Shown: piece by piece, positions 51,272 through 60,059 of the stretch | How positions within the stretch are numbered: the stretch's first letter is position 1 | Layout of the letters: each line of letters starts with the position of its first letter | From: Flavobacteriales bacterium | GTDB taxonomy: Bacteria > Bacteroidota > Bacteroidia > Flavobacteriales_F > PHOS-HE28 | Assembly: GCA_020635725.1 (NCBI GenBank) | Contig: JACJZF010000014.1 | Location: forward strand, 1 to 64,000 | DNA: 64,000 bases | Reading direction: 5' to 3' | The notes under the pieces: model-generated | What the model was told of the DNA's origin: nothing | The model's input: only the letters and a program-made list of their open reading frames with translations | Databases searched by the model: none | Made by a program: the position numbers and the translations under genes

Positions 51272-51817
51272 ATGGAACTACGCATCTCATTCAAGCCCGG
51301 CATGAAGCAGTCGTTCACTGCGGCGCGCTACTTCAACGGCACAGCGGAGGAAGCCTTGCAGGACAGCATCGCGCGGCTCACGCCCCGCCAATACCTCATC
51401 AGCCTGCCCAACGACGATAAGCTCCGGCTGCGGATCTGGTCGAAGGAGGAATACGATGAGGAACGCACTCAGCATGCGGTGGCCTGGCTCCAAGGGCTGC
51501 ATGAGGATGTGGATGCCATCGTGAGGAGCGAGCGCCGAGATGAGCGGCTCGGGGAGATCATCAGTCTTTGGATCGCTTCGGAAAACGAGCAGGAGTCCTT
51601 CTTCATAGAGGAATTGAAAGGTCCGCCAGGTGAGCAGCCGGAGGATGACCCGCGCCTCACGCTCGGCGTACTCGGCGGTCAGCTGGTGCTGCTCAGCACC
51701 GAGAGCATCATGTTCGCGCGGCTGCAGCCCGGTGTGTTCGGCCTGTCCTTGGCGCGTTACGGCAGCTATCTGATCGAGCAGGAGAGGCCCGTGCCCCGCC
51801 TGATGAAGCGCGCGTAG
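51272..51817 (+). CDS. Hypothetical cytosolic protein
   Basis: 181 residues, no signal peptide or membrane segment. Predicted alpha/beta with many charged residues (KEEYDEERTQHAVAWLQGLH, IASENEQESFFIEELKGPPG). No motif or family is recognised. It stands alone between the divergent Gre gene and the beta-lactamase-like gene. Confidence 0.65.
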   Translation: MELRISFKPGMKQSFTAARYFNGTAEEALQDSIARLTPRQYLISLPNDDKLRLRIWSKEEYDEERTQHAVAWLQGLHEDVDAIVRSERRDERLGEIISLWIASENEQESFFIEELKGPPGEQPEDDPRLTLGVLGGQLVLLSTESIMFARLQPGVFGLSLARYGSYLIEQERPVPRLMKRA

Positions 51818-51885
51818 TCCACGGCGAGTTCTGGATCGGTGCGGCACGAGTCACTCGCGCCGATCGCCCGCGCTTGCCGCCGGCT

Positions 51886-51893
51886 TAGCTTGG
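51886..51893 (+). promoter_or_regulatory. -7-like box abutting the class D beta-lactamase-like gene
   Basis: TAGCTTGG, ending 4 bases before ATG 51898. Confidence 0.5.
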
Positions 51894-51897
51894 CACG

Positions 51898-52728
51898 ATG
51901 CGCCACCTGTTGCCCTGGTTGTCACCGCTCTTCCTTCTGGCTTGTGGGCCGAAGGCAGCGGCACCGGTTTCCGAACACGTCGCCACGACCGAGTCGCGCG
52001 ATGACCTGCTGGACCGCTACGCGCCCTTCGCGGTGAAAGGCTCCTTCATCCTGCACGACCTGGGCCGTGACCACTGGGTGCTCATCGACAGCGCGCAGGC
52101 CGATTTGGCCACCCTGCCGGCGAGCTCCTTCAAGATCTTCAGCAGCCTGTATGCGCTCGAGAGCGGCCTGGTGAAGGGTGCCGATGAGGTCTTCACGTGG
52201 GATGGCAACGATTACGGGCGTGAGGCGGTGAACCGCGATCTGACACTGGCGGAGTCGATGCGATTGAGCGCGTACTGGGTGCATCGCGACATCGCGCGCA
52301 GGGCGGGTCCTGATGCATTGAAGCACTGGCTCGATTCGCTGCCCTACGGCAACGCCGACACCAGCGGCGGCTACGATCGGTGCTGGGTGGCAGGCGGGCT
52401 GCAGATCACGCCGCGCGAGCAGGTGTACTGGCTAGGCGATCTCCTGCAGGATTGCACGCCCTTCTCGCAACGCAGCATCACGGAACTCAAGGGCATGATC
52501 CTGCAGGAGGACACGCTCGGTCACCGCGTCTATGCCAAGACGGGCTGGGTAATGGGCGACTTCGGCAGTGTAGGCTGGTACGTGGGCTGGGTAGAGAAGA
52601 ACGATGGGAGCGGGCCTTACGTCTTCGCCAACCGCGTGATCACCGCCGATACGCTCTCCGAGACCTTCGCGCCATCGCGGGCATCGACCGCCTTCGAGAT
52701 CCTGAAAGCGTTGCAGGTGCTTCCGTAA
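51898..52728 (+). CDS. Class D beta-lactamase-like lipoprotein
   Basis: 276 residues. The N terminus is lipoprotein-like (LSPLFLLACG, lipobox Cys at ~17). Class D motifs: the S-x-x-K active site in PASSFKIFSS, a YGN motif in DSLPYGNAD and a K-T-G in VYAKTGWVMG. The expected Ser-x-Val motif reads SAY (LSAYWVHRDIARR), a departure from canonical OXA enzymes. It may be a real beta-lactamase or a related penicillin-recognising protein; activity cannot be judged. Confidence 0.8.
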   Translation: MRHLLPWLSPLFLLACGPKAAAPVSEHVATTESRDDLLDRYAPFAVKGSFILHDLGRDHWVLIDSAQADLATLPASSFKIFSSLYALESGLVKGADEVFTWDGNDYGREAVNRDLTLAESMRLSAYWVHRDIARRAGPDALKHWLDSLPYGNADTSGGYDRCWVAGGLQITPREQVYWLGDLLQDCTPFSQRSITELKGMILQEDTLGHRVYAKTGWVMGDFGSVGWYVGWVEKNDGSGPYVFANRVITADTLSETFAPSRASTAFEILKALQVLP

Positions 52729-52731
52729 CGA

Positions 52732-55191
52732 TCAGGCCGGCACCTTGCCGTTAGCGGCGATCTCCTTCTCCACCGCTGCGATCGCTTTCCTGGTCTTCAG
52801 CAATGAATCGGGCGTGACGCTGATGGTATCGATGCCCAGCTCCACGAGGAATTGCGCGAAATCGGGGAAGTCGCTGGGGCCCTGCCCGCAGATCCCCACC
52901 TTGGTCTTGGTGCGCTTCGCGGTGCTGATGAGCATCCGGAGCATGCCCTTCACGGCTTCGTTGCGCTCGTCGTAGATGTGTGAGACCAGCGCGCTGTCGC
53001 GATCGAGGCCGAGCGTGAGCTGGGTGAGGTCGTTGCTGCCGATGGAGAAGCCGTCGATGTGCTTGGCGAACTCCTCGGCCATGATGATGTTGCTGGGGAC
53101 CTCGGCCATGAGGTAGAGCTCCAAGCCTTCCTTGCCGCGCTCGAGCCCGTATTCCTTCATCACGGCGGTCACCTTCTTCAGCTCCTCCACGGTGCGGCAG
53201 AAGGGGATCATCACCACCACGTTCTTCAGGCCCATCTTCTCGCGCACGCGCCTGATGGCCTTGCATTCAAGCCCGAAGGCCTCTTTGTACGAGTCGCTGT
53301 AGTAGCGCGAGGCGCCGCGCCAGCCGATCATGGGGTTCTCCTCCTCCGGCTCGAAGTGCTCGCCGCCCAGCAGGTTCTTGTACTCGTTGCTCTTGAAATC
53401 GCTGAAGCGCACGATTACGCGGTTGGGGTGGAAGGCCGCGGCGATCTTGGCGATGCCGTAGCTCAAGCGCTTCACGAAGAAGGTCTCCTCATCCTCATAG
53501 CCGTGGATCAGGTAGCTGATCTTGCCGCTCAGGGCCACATCGCCGAGCTCCTTGTGCTGCAGCAGGGCCAGCGGATGCGCCTGGATGTAGTTGTTGATGA
53601 TGAACTCCTCACGGGCCAATCCCACGCCGGCATTGGGCAGGTTGGCGAACTTGAAGGCGAGGTCGGGACTGGCCACATTGAGCATGATTGGGGTGCGCAC
53701 CTGCGGCAGGTCGTTGAGCATGGTCTCTTCCACGCTGAAGGGGATGATGCCGCTGTACACGATGCCGGTATCGCCCTCGCAGCAGCTCGCGGTCACGGCC
53801 ATGCCGGTGTCGAGCAGCTCGGTGGCATTGCCGCAGCCCACGATGGCGGGTACGCCCATCTCGCGGGCCACGATGGCGGCATGGCAGGTACGGCCGCCCT
53901 TGTTGGTGATGATGGCGCTGGCCTTCTTCATGATCGGTTCCCAGTCCGGGTCGGTCATGTCGGTCACCAGCACATCGCCCTGCTGGAAATCCTTGCCGTC
54001 GGTGCCGCCTCCGCGACCGTCGAGGCTGAAGAGGATGCGCACCTGGCCGCTGCCCACCTTGTCTCCGATGGCGATGCCCTTGGTGATCACCGGCGCGGTC
54101 TCCACGCCCTCCGGGTGGTCGATGCGGTATTCCACCACGCGGTCGCCGGCCTTGCGGCTATGGATCGTCTCGGGCCGCGCCTGCACGATGAAGAGCTGCT
54201 TGCTGAGGCCGTCCACGGCCCATTCCACATCCATGGGGCACCAGTGGCCCTTCTTCGCGCTGTAGTACTTCTCGATGGCCACCACGCTGCGCGCGATCTC
54301 CAGGGCCTGCTCGTCGGTGATGCAGAAACGGTTGCGCTGCGCGCGCTCGATCGGGATCGTCAGGGTAGGCTTGCCGGGCTCCACGCCGTACACCATCTTC
54401 CGATCCTTGTTGCCCAGCTTCTTCTCGATGATGCTGCTGTAGCCTTCGGCCAGCGCGGGCTTGAAGACCAGGAATTCATCGGGGCTCACCGCGCCCTGCA
54501 CCACCATCTCGCCCAGGCCGTAGCTGCCGTTGATCAGCACCACATCCTTGAAGCCGCTCTCGGTGTCCAGGGAGAAGGCCACGCCGCTGGCGCCCACATC
54601 GGAGCGCACCATCTTCTGCACGCCTACGCTGATGCCCACCTGGAAGTGGTCGTAGTTCAGGCTCTGTCGGTACACGATGGCACGGTCGGTCCAGAGCGAG
54701 GCGAAGCAATTGCGCACGGCGCTGATCAGGTCCTGTGGCCCGCGGATGTTGAGGAAGGTCTCTTGCTGACCGGCGAAGGAGGCGTCCGGCAGGTCTTCCG
54801 CAGTGGCGCTGCTGCGTACGGCCACATCGGTCTGCTCCTGTCCGTATTGCTTGCTCATCTCCTCGTACCGCGCGAGGATCCCTTTCCAGATCTCCTCGGG
54901 GAACTTGCCGTTCTTGATCAGGGTGCGCACCGCGAGGCCTGTTCGCCGGATGTTCTCCACGTCGTCCACATCCAATCCGGCAACGATGTCCTTGATCTTC
55001 TGGTCGAGCTCGTTATGGGCGATGAAGGCCTCGTAACTCGCTACCGTGACCACGAATCCGCCCGGCACGGTCACACCGAGCGCGCCAAGGTGCTGGATCA
55101 TCTCTCCCAGGCTGGCATTCTTGCCGCCAACGGTAGGGATGTCGCTCAATTCAACCTCGTGTAACCACTTCAGGTAGGGTGCGCTGCTCAT
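52732..55191 (-). CDS. ppsA: Phosphoenolpyruvate synthase
   Basis: 819 residues, usual length. Makes PEP from pyruvate and ATP in gluconeogenesis. The N-terminal ATP-grasp domain has VGGKNASLGEMI and DLPDASFAGQQETFLNIRGP. The swivelling phospho-His domain has the catalytic His in KGGRTCHAAIVAREMG. The C-terminal PEP-binding barrel ends with FSIGSNDLTQLTLGLDRDS and the CGQGPSDFPDF cysteine motif. Monocistronic by position. Confidence 0.97.
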   Translation of the reverse strand: MSSAPYLKWLHEVELSDIPTVGGKNASLGEMIQHLGALGVTVPGGFVVTVASYEAFIAHNELDQKIKDIVAGLDVDDVENIRRTGLAVRTLIKNGKFPEEIWKGILARYEEMSKQYGQEQTDVAVRSSATAEDLPDASFAGQQETFLNIRGPQDLISAVRNCFASLWTDRAIVYRQSLNYDHFQVGISVGVQKMVRSDVGASGVAFSLDTESGFKDVVLINGSYGLGEMVVQGAVSPDEFLVFKPALAEGYSSIIEKKLGNKDRKMVYGVEPGKPTLTIPIERAQRNRFCITDEQALEIARSVVAIEKYYSAKKGHWCPMDVEWAVDGLSKQLFIVQARPETIHSRKAGDRVVEYRIDHPEGVETAPVITKGIAIGDKVGSGQVRILFSLDGRGGGTDGKDFQQGDVLVTDMTDPDWEPIMKKASAIITNKGGRTCHAAIVAREMGVPAIVGCGNATELLDTGMAVTASCCEGDTGIVYSGIIPFSVEETMLNDLPQVRTPIMLNVASPDLAFKFANLPNAGVGLAREEFIINNYIQAHPLALLQHKELGDVALSGKISYLIHGYEDEETFFVKRLSYGIAKIAAAFHPNRVIVRFSDFKSNEYKNLLGGEHFEPEEENPMIGWRGASRYYSDSYKEAFGLECKAIRRVREKMGLKNVVVMIPFCRTVEELKKVTAVMKEYGLERGKEGLELYLMAEVPSNIIMAEEFAKHIDGFSIGSNDLTQLTLGLDRDSALVSHIYDERNEAVKGMLRMLISTAKRTKTKVGICGQGPSDFPDFAQFLVELGIDTISVTPDSLLKTRKAIAAVEKEIAANGKVPA

Positions 55192-55352
55192 GCTGTGAAC
55201 GTTGAAAGGTTGTGTTAACGGAGAGCGACTGCTAAGGTTCCAATCACATCGCGGTTGAGCGGTGCCGCGGCCACGGACTTATCGACAATGTGGAGGAATC
55301 ACAGCCTGAAGGGACGGATTCCGCTTCAACATGCCCATATTCGTGAAGCCTT

Positions 55353-55757
55353 ATGTCTGCTCTCCCCAGAAAAGAGGCGATGACCTCCATGGGTCGTGTC
55401 GTCCTGGAAGGCACACATCTCATCGTGGTGCATGTGCGCGGCGATGCGCGCATCACCGCTCCGATGGTGCAGGAGGTGATACGTACCCGGCATCGGCTCG
55501 CTCCCGGGATACCGGTGGCCATGTACTTCATCATCGAAGGAGAACTCGACTGGGAACTGCCCGCCTTGCAGACCGACCACTTCGCATTGGAAGGCGAGAT
55601 GCTCAAAGCCGTGGCCGTGATGGTCAACGCGCCGGTCTTCACCACCGTGGTGAACGTGTACTTCAGCATGTTCCCCGGCCACATGCCGCACAAGGTGTTC
55701 TCCCAGGTCGAAGAGGGATACGCCTGGTTGGCGGGCCTGGGCGCCGCCGCGGATTGA
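55353..55757 (+). CDS. SpoIIAA/STAS-like hypothetical protein
   Basis: 134 residues. Predicted alternating strands and helices (HLIVVHVRGDARITAPMVQE, MLKAVAVMVNAPVFTTVVNV), similar to the SpoIIAA-like small proteins common in Bacteroidota. No phosphorylatable Ser motif is clearly seen. ATG 55365 or 55389 could also be the start. Function unknown; no link to the PP2C phosphatase at 3752 is shown. Confidence 0.55.
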   Translation: MSALPRKEAMTSMGRVVLEGTHLIVVHVRGDARITAPMVQEVIRTRHRLAPGIPVAMYFIIEGELDWELPALQTDHFALEGEMLKAVAVMVNAPVFTTVVNVYFSMFPGHMPHKVFSQVEEGYAWLAGLGAAAD

Positions 55758-55768
55758 GCCGCAAGCCT

Positions 55769-55776
55769 TCTCTTTG
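55769..55776 (+). promoter_or_regulatory. -7-like box abutting the secreted nuclease gene
   Basis: TCTCTTTG, ending 4 bases before ATG 55781. Confidence 0.45.
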
Positions 55777-55780
55777 CTGC

Positions 55781-57739
55781 ATGCGTTCACTCACGGCCCT
55801 CATACTTGGTCATCTCTGCGCTTCGGCCTGCGCCCAGACACCGATCTGCACGATCCAGGGTTCCAGCGCGAGCAGTTCGTATGCGGGTCAGACCGTGACC
55901 ACAACCGGTGTGGTGACCGCCATGTTCCAAGGCAGCGGAAGCTTGCAGGGCTTCTTCTTGGAAGACCCCGATTGCGACGGGCTGGTGAGCACGAGCAATG
56001 GCATCTTCGTGTACGCTCCTGGCATATCGGGCGTTGCTGTGGGCGATGCGTTGCAGCTGAATGGCCAGGTCACCGAATACCAAGGGCTCACCGAGCTGAT
56101 CAACGTAGGGGGCTTAGTGCATCTGGGCACCGCCAGCGTCGAACCCACGGAGATCACGCTCCCGATCGCTTCCGCCTCGCAATGGGAGCGGTACGAGGGC
56201 ATGCTGCTCCGGTTCCCGCAGGAGCTGGTGGTGACCGACAACAACGATTGGATCAGTTACGGCGAGTTGACATTGTCTCCTGGCCGACTGATGCAGCCCA
56301 CGCAGACGCTGGATCCCAATGACGCGGTGGCGAGCGGGACCAGCAGCACCGGCAGCGGCAATGCATCGGCCATCACGGCTGCGGCATCCGTCAATGCACG
56401 CAGTACCGTTCTGTTGGATGATGGCCGTACCACGAGTTATCCGGATCCGCCACCGTTGATGGGGGCAGAAGGCACGCTGCGGTGCGGGAGCAACGTGACG
56501 GGGCTGACCGGTGCCTTGCATTACGCCTACGGCAGCTATCGGTTGCAGCCGGTGGGCGCGGTTCCGCTCGTTCATGAATTGCGCCCGGCTGTCCCGGCCG
56601 TAGCGGGCGATGTGACCGTGGCCTCGCTCAATGTGCTCAACTACTTCACCACGCTCAGCGGCGACGGCGCGAGCACCACGGCCGAGTTGCAGCGCCAGCG
56701 CACGAAGCTCGTGGCCACGTTGTCCGCTATTGATGCCGATGCACTGGTGCTCTGCGAGGTGGAGACAGGCACCGCCGCGTGGAACGACCTGCTCACCGGA
56801 TTGAACGCGACCATGGGCGCCGGCACCTACGTCGGCTTGGCGCAAGGCTCCGGGGCCTTCACGCAGAGCGTCCTCTTCTACAAGCCGTCGCGCCTCACGC
56901 CGGTCACGCAGCTCTACGCGTTGTACACGAGCACCTTCCAGCGGGCGCACTTGACCCAGGGCTTCGAAGTGGTCGGGAGCGATGCGCGCTTCCTGCTCAG
57001 CAGCATGCACCTGCGCAGCAAGTCGTGCGATGGCGCTACGGGCGCCAATACCGACCAGGGCGATGGACAGAGCTGCTACAATGCGCTGCGACGTCAACAG
57101 GTACAGGAACTCGTGAGCCATTGGGCGGCCGTCAGGACTTCATCCGGGATCAGCGCGCAGCTGGTGATGGGCGATTACAACGCCTATTCCGAAGAGGATC
57201 CATTGGACCTGATGCGGGCGAACGGATTCGTCTCACGAAGCGACGATGGGGCAGAAGGGCACAGCTACCGTTACCTCGGCGCATTCGGCGCGCTCGATCA
57301 TGCCCTATGCACCGCGGCCATGGATGACGCCGTGCTCAACGCCACGCATTGGAACATCAACTCCGACGAGCCGCCTCAGCTCGATTACCACCAGGACAAC
57401 ATTGCCTTCTATCAACCAGGCCCGTACCGCTGCAGCGACCACGACCCGGTGATCGTGGGCCTCAGTTCATCGGCCTTGGTGGTGGGAGTGGGGGAGCTTA
57501 CCGCACCCGGTGCCGGGGTGACGTGCACGATTGATGGACGCGGCGTGATGGTGTGGTCGGCTGCGGAGCCTTTTGAGCTGCGGCTGATCGATGCGTTGGG
57601 CCGAGTGGCGCATGTGGAACCGAGCCTTACGAACAGCATCGCCATAGAGGAAGGCGTTCTGCAGCCTGGCAGCTATGTCTGGGTCTGCATGGGCTCGCGC
57701 GGCCAACGTCTCGGGAGCGGACGTTGCATGTTGCGTTGA
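55781..57739 (+). CDS. Secreted ExeM/NucH-type endonuclease/exonuclease/phosphatase protein
   Basis: 652 residues from ATG 55781 (signal peptide to ACAQ, ~19). An OB-fold-like region (GQTVTTTGVVTAMFQGSGSL) is followed by the EEP catalytic domain: VASLNVLNYFTTL, the metal-binding Glu in LVLCEVETG, LSSMHLRSKSC, MGDYNAYSEEDP and SDHDPVIVGL. The last ~80 residues are a T9SS-like sorting domain (PFELRLIDALGRVAHVEPSL). Likely an extracellular DNase or phosphodiesterase for nucleic-acid scavenging. The frame upstream of 55781 is not used. Confidence 0.88.
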   Translation: MRSLTALILGHLCASACAQTPICTIQGSSASSSYAGQTVTTTGVVTAMFQGSGSLQGFFLEDPDCDGLVSTSNGIFVYAPGISGVAVGDALQLNGQVTEYQGLTELINVGGLVHLGTASVEPTEITLPIASASQWERYEGMLLRFPQELVVTDNNDWISYGELTLSPGRLMQPTQTLDPNDAVASGTSSTGSGNASAITAAASVNARSTVLLDDGRTTSYPDPPPLMGAEGTLRCGSNVTGLTGALHYAYGSYRLQPVGAVPLVHELRPAVPAVAGDVTVASLNVLNYFTTLSGDGASTTAELQRQRTKLVATLSAIDADALVLCEVETGTAAWNDLLTGLNATMGAGTYVGLAQGSGAFTQSVLFYKPSRLTPVTQLYALYTSTFQRAHLTQGFEVVGSDARFLLSSMHLRSKSCDGATGANTDQGDGQSCYNALRRQQVQELVSHWAAVRTSSGISAQLVMGDYNAYSEEDPLDLMRANGFVSRSDDGAEGHSYRYLGAFGALDHALCTAAMDDAVLNATHWNINSDEPPQLDYHQDNIAFYQPGPYRCSDHDPVIVGLSSSALVVGVGELTAPGAGVTCTIDGRGVMVWSAAEPFELRLIDALGRVAHVEPSLTNSIAIEEGVLQPGSYVWVCMGSRGQRLGSGRCMLR

Positions 57740-57742
57740 GGG

Positions 57743-58240
57743 CTATACAGCGCTCTTTAGTTCCTCGGCCAAGGCATCCATGCTGTCGCACCAGCCACCG
57801 ACATGACTGTCACGCGATGCTTCACTGGCCAAGCCGGTCTGACGGAACTCCATGCGGGTGCGACCGCCGTCCTCATGGAGGTCCACTGTCACATGCGTGG
57901 TGTGGTGTGCGGGATTCTCAGGAACAGGCGGCTTCTCCCACAAGTGCGTGAAGGCCAGGTGATCCACAGGCCGCACGGCAGTGTAGCAGCCGTAGATGGG
58001 GATGTCCTCACCATCGGGGTTCCGCAGGACCACGCGATAACTGCCGCCTTCTTTCACATCGGCCTCGGCGCTAACGGTGCTGAATGCCGCGCAGCCGAAC
58101 CAATGCACCAGCATCGCAGGCTTGGTCCATGCCTTCCAGACGAGTTCGCGCGGCGCATCGAATACACGCGTGATCCGTATCTCATCCGGCGCCGGGGTGG
58201 AAACGTTGTTGCGGGTACGCTGTTCCGTGAGCAGGTCCAT
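57743..58240 (-). CDS. SRPBCC (AHSA1-type) protein
   Basis: 165 residues from ATG 58240. START/AHSA1 helix-grip domain (RITRVFDAPRELVWKAWTKP, LVHWFGC) with the C-terminal GWCDSMDALAEELKS. These proteins bind hydrophobic ligands or act as co-chaperones; ligand unknown. A full -7 box TACTTTCG lies 5 bases before the ATG, so this gene has its own promoter although it lies downstream in a long same-strand run. Confidence 0.87.
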   Translation of the reverse strand: MDLLTEQRTRNNVSTPAPDEIRITRVFDAPRELVWKAWTKPAMLVHWFGCAAFSTVSAEADVKEGGSYRVVLRNPDGEDIPIYGCYTAVRPVDHLAFTHLWEKPPVPENPAHHTTHVTVDLHEDGGRTRMEFRQTGLASEASRDSHVGGWCDSMDALAEELKSAV

Positions 58241-58245
58241 GCGCA

Positions 58246-58253
58246 CGAAAGTA
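58246..58253 (-). promoter_or_regulatory. -7 box of the SRPBCC gene at 57743
   Basis: TACTTTCG on the - strand, 5 bases before ATG 58240. Confidence 0.5.
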
Positions 58254-58267
58254 CCAGCAGCAGGTGT

Positions 58268-58792
58268 TCAGGGGTTCTCGGCCTCCCTTTTCAACCCGGC
58301 CAAGCCCGTTTCGAAGTCCTTGCCGATCATCTTCTCCATGTTCATGAACACGCTCATCACCTTGCCCATGAAGATCTGCGGACCGTCCATGGTCCAGATC
58401 AGCTTGGTATCCGCCCCTTGGGGAGCGCAGCGGAACCAGACCACGCAGTCGTTCTTGAAAGGCCGGGTGAAGCGCAGATCGATATCCACGCTGTCGACAT
58501 CCACCGCAAGCACCTCCATGGTCCCCGCGCCGGCCTTCTTACCGGACCACGCATACTTGGCGCCCACACCGCGATCGGTGCCGCTATAGTTGCGTTCCAT
58601 ATCGGGGTCCAGCTTTTCCCAGGGGCTCCACGGCTGCCACGCGCGGAAATCGATGAGGTGCGGCAGGATGCGCTCCGGCGCTGCATGGATCACTGTGCTC
58701 CGTTCGTAACGCACGGTATTGGGCTTGGTCGCTGCGATGACCAGGATGAGGACGATGATCACCGCGAGTCCGAGGAGGATGTAAAGGAGCAT
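58268..58792 (-). CDS. Membrane-anchored SRPBCC / polyketide cyclase-like protein
   Basis: 174 residues from ATG 58792. One N-terminal membrane helix (LLYILLGLAVIIVLILVIAA), then a SRPBCC domain (RYERSTVIHAAPERILPHLI, DFRAWQPWSPWEKLDPDMER) with TKLIWTMDGPQIFMGKVMSV near the end. Such proteins resemble polyketide cyclases and lipid-binding START domains. The longer start at 58858 overlaps the DoxX gene. Confidence 0.82.
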   Translation of the reverse strand: MLLYILLGLAVIIVLILVIAATKPNTVRYERSTVIHAAPERILPHLIDFRAWQPWSPWEKLDPDMERNYSGTDRGVGAKYAWSGKKAGAGTMEVLAVDVDSVDIDLRFTRPFKNDCVVWFRCAPQGADTKLIWTMDGPQIFMGKVMSVFMNMEKMIGKDFETGLAGLKREAENP

Positions 58793-58799
58793 GGTTGGT

Positions 58800-59189
58800 T
58801 CAGTGCTGATTGGTGTTGCGGTGGGCAAGGCGCTTGTGGTGCAGCCAATAGGCCACAATGAGCACGCCGATGAAGATGATCATGGGCGCCCAGCCTCCGA
58901 TCGGATCCCCCACGCCGATGAAGGATACCATGCCCATGAACAGATCGATGAAGAAGCCGAAGTAGGCCCATTCCTTCACACGGGCAGGCACCCTGGGCAG
59001 CAGGATGGCGATGGCCCCGATGATCTTGAACACCGAGATCCAACGGATGAAGTACAACGGATAACCGAGGTGGTCGTGCAGCATGGTAACGGCGTCCGGG
59101 TGGAGCGTGATGCCTCCAATGCTGGAGAAGATCATGAAGGCGCTGAAGAGCGCGGTGATGATCCAGTAGGCGGTGCTGGTTCGTTTCAT
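58800..59189 (-). CDS. DoxX-like membrane protein
   Basis: 129 residues from ATG 59189 with four hydrophobic segments. DoxX-like text: AYWIITALFSAFMIFSSIGG, YFIRWISVFKIIGAIAILLP, KEWAYFGFFIDLFMGMV. In Bacteroidota such genes are frequent neighbours of SRPBCC genes. Role unknown, possibly in thiol or respiratory redox. Gap of 7 bases to the next gene. Confidence 0.82.
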   Translation of the reverse strand: MKRTSTAYWIITALFSAFMIFSSIGGITLHPDAVTMLHDHLGYPLYFIRWISVFKIIGAIAILLPRVPARVKEWAYFGFFIDLFMGMVSFIGVGDPIGGWAPMIIFIGVLIVAYWLHHKRLAHRNTNQH

Positions 59190-59211
59190 GTTTGGTGTTG
59201 GTTGGGGCGCG

Positions 59212-59646
59212 TCATGACGCGCCCGTGCAGAGGGATTCGAGTTTGTCCATGTTCTCTTCGTTGGCCCGTTCGATGAAGGCACGGATGGGCGCCAGTTCCT
59301 TCGCCGTGTCGAAGCGCATGACCCAATCGACGCGGGTTCCTCCTTCCACTTCGGTGAAGTTCACCATCGCTTTGTAGAAGTGCATCTCCTTCAAATGGTC
59401 GAACTCCAGGTAGGCCGGCGGCTCGATGCGCTTGAACACGCAGGTGTTGTGGAAGTCCATGGCGTTTGGACCGTGCATCGTGAATTCCCACATCCCCTCG
59501 GACTTCAGCTCGAAGCGATGGAAGGTGTTCTTGAAGCCGTTCGGGCCCCACCATCGCACGAGCAAGGCCGGGTCGGTCCACGCAGCGAACACGCGCTCCC
59601 GAGGCGCTTGGATGATCCGGCTGGTATGCACTTCACGGTCGCTCAT
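59212..59646 (-). CDS. SRPBCC (AHSA1-type) protein
   Basis: 144 residues from ATG 59646, overlapping the upstream DUF1801 stop (ATGA). AHSA1 motifs: RIIQAPRERVFAAWTDPALL, VRWWGPNGFKN and the C-terminal FIERANEENMDKLESLC. Paired with a DUF1801 gene directly upstream; at 63348 the same two domains are fused in one frame. Confidence 0.9.
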   Translation of the reverse strand: MSDREVHTSRIIQAPRERVFAAWTDPALLVRWWGPNGFKNTFHRFELKSEGMWEFTMHGPNAMDFHNTCVFKRIEPPAYLEFDHLKEMHFYKAMVNFTEVEGGTRVDWVMRFDTAKELAPIRAFIERANEENMDKLESLCTGAS

Positions 59647-60053
59647 TTCTTCTTCGCCGCTTTCTTGGCTGGGGCCTTTGGTGTTTTCGACGGCCACCGC
59701 TCCTCGATCTCCGCACATTTCAGCTTCACGATATCCTTCACGAGGGCCGCTGGCAGAGGCTTCTCCGGCGTGAACTGGATGGTCCCCTTGCTCACTGTGA
59801 ATCCCTTGAGCCGTTCCGCGAAGCCGGCCGGGACCATGCCATAGAGCGCGACGTGCTTCTTCGCAGCGCCCATGTACACCAGCGGGTGCCCCTTGTATTT
59901 GAAGCCGGGCAGGCCATAGCCGAAGTACTCTTCTGCCTTGGGTGCTGCGGCCAGGATCTGCTTGCGCAGCGCGGTCAACGCCTTGCGTTGGTCGTCCAGG
60001 AGCATGGCGATGTAGTCGTCCGTGCTCGCTGGTTTCTTCGTGGGGTTGCGCAT
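59643..60053 (-). CDS. DUF1801 (YdhG-like) protein
   Basis: 136 residues of the frataxin-like DUF1801 fold: DYIAMLLDDQRKALTALRKQ, YFGYGLPGFKYKGHPLVYMG and GTIQFTPEKPLPAALVKDIV. A Lys/Ala-rich tail ends the protein. Relatives are proposed iron chaperones or DNA-binding-fold proteins; no function is settled. Translationally coupled to the SRPBCC gene. Confidence 0.85.
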   Translation of the reverse strand: MRNPTKKPASTDDYIAMLLDDQRKALTALRKQILAAAPKAEEYFGYGLPGFKYKGHPLVYMGAAKKHVALYGMVPAGFAERLKGFTVSKGTIQFTPEKPLPAALVKDIVKLKCAEIEERWPSKTPKAPAKKAAKKK

Positions 60054-60059
60054 GATGGT

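Noticed and set aside
53059..55164. 701-residue frame antisense to ppsA
   Set aside because: ppsA is unambiguous; the antisense translation has no domain and a shadow-like composition.
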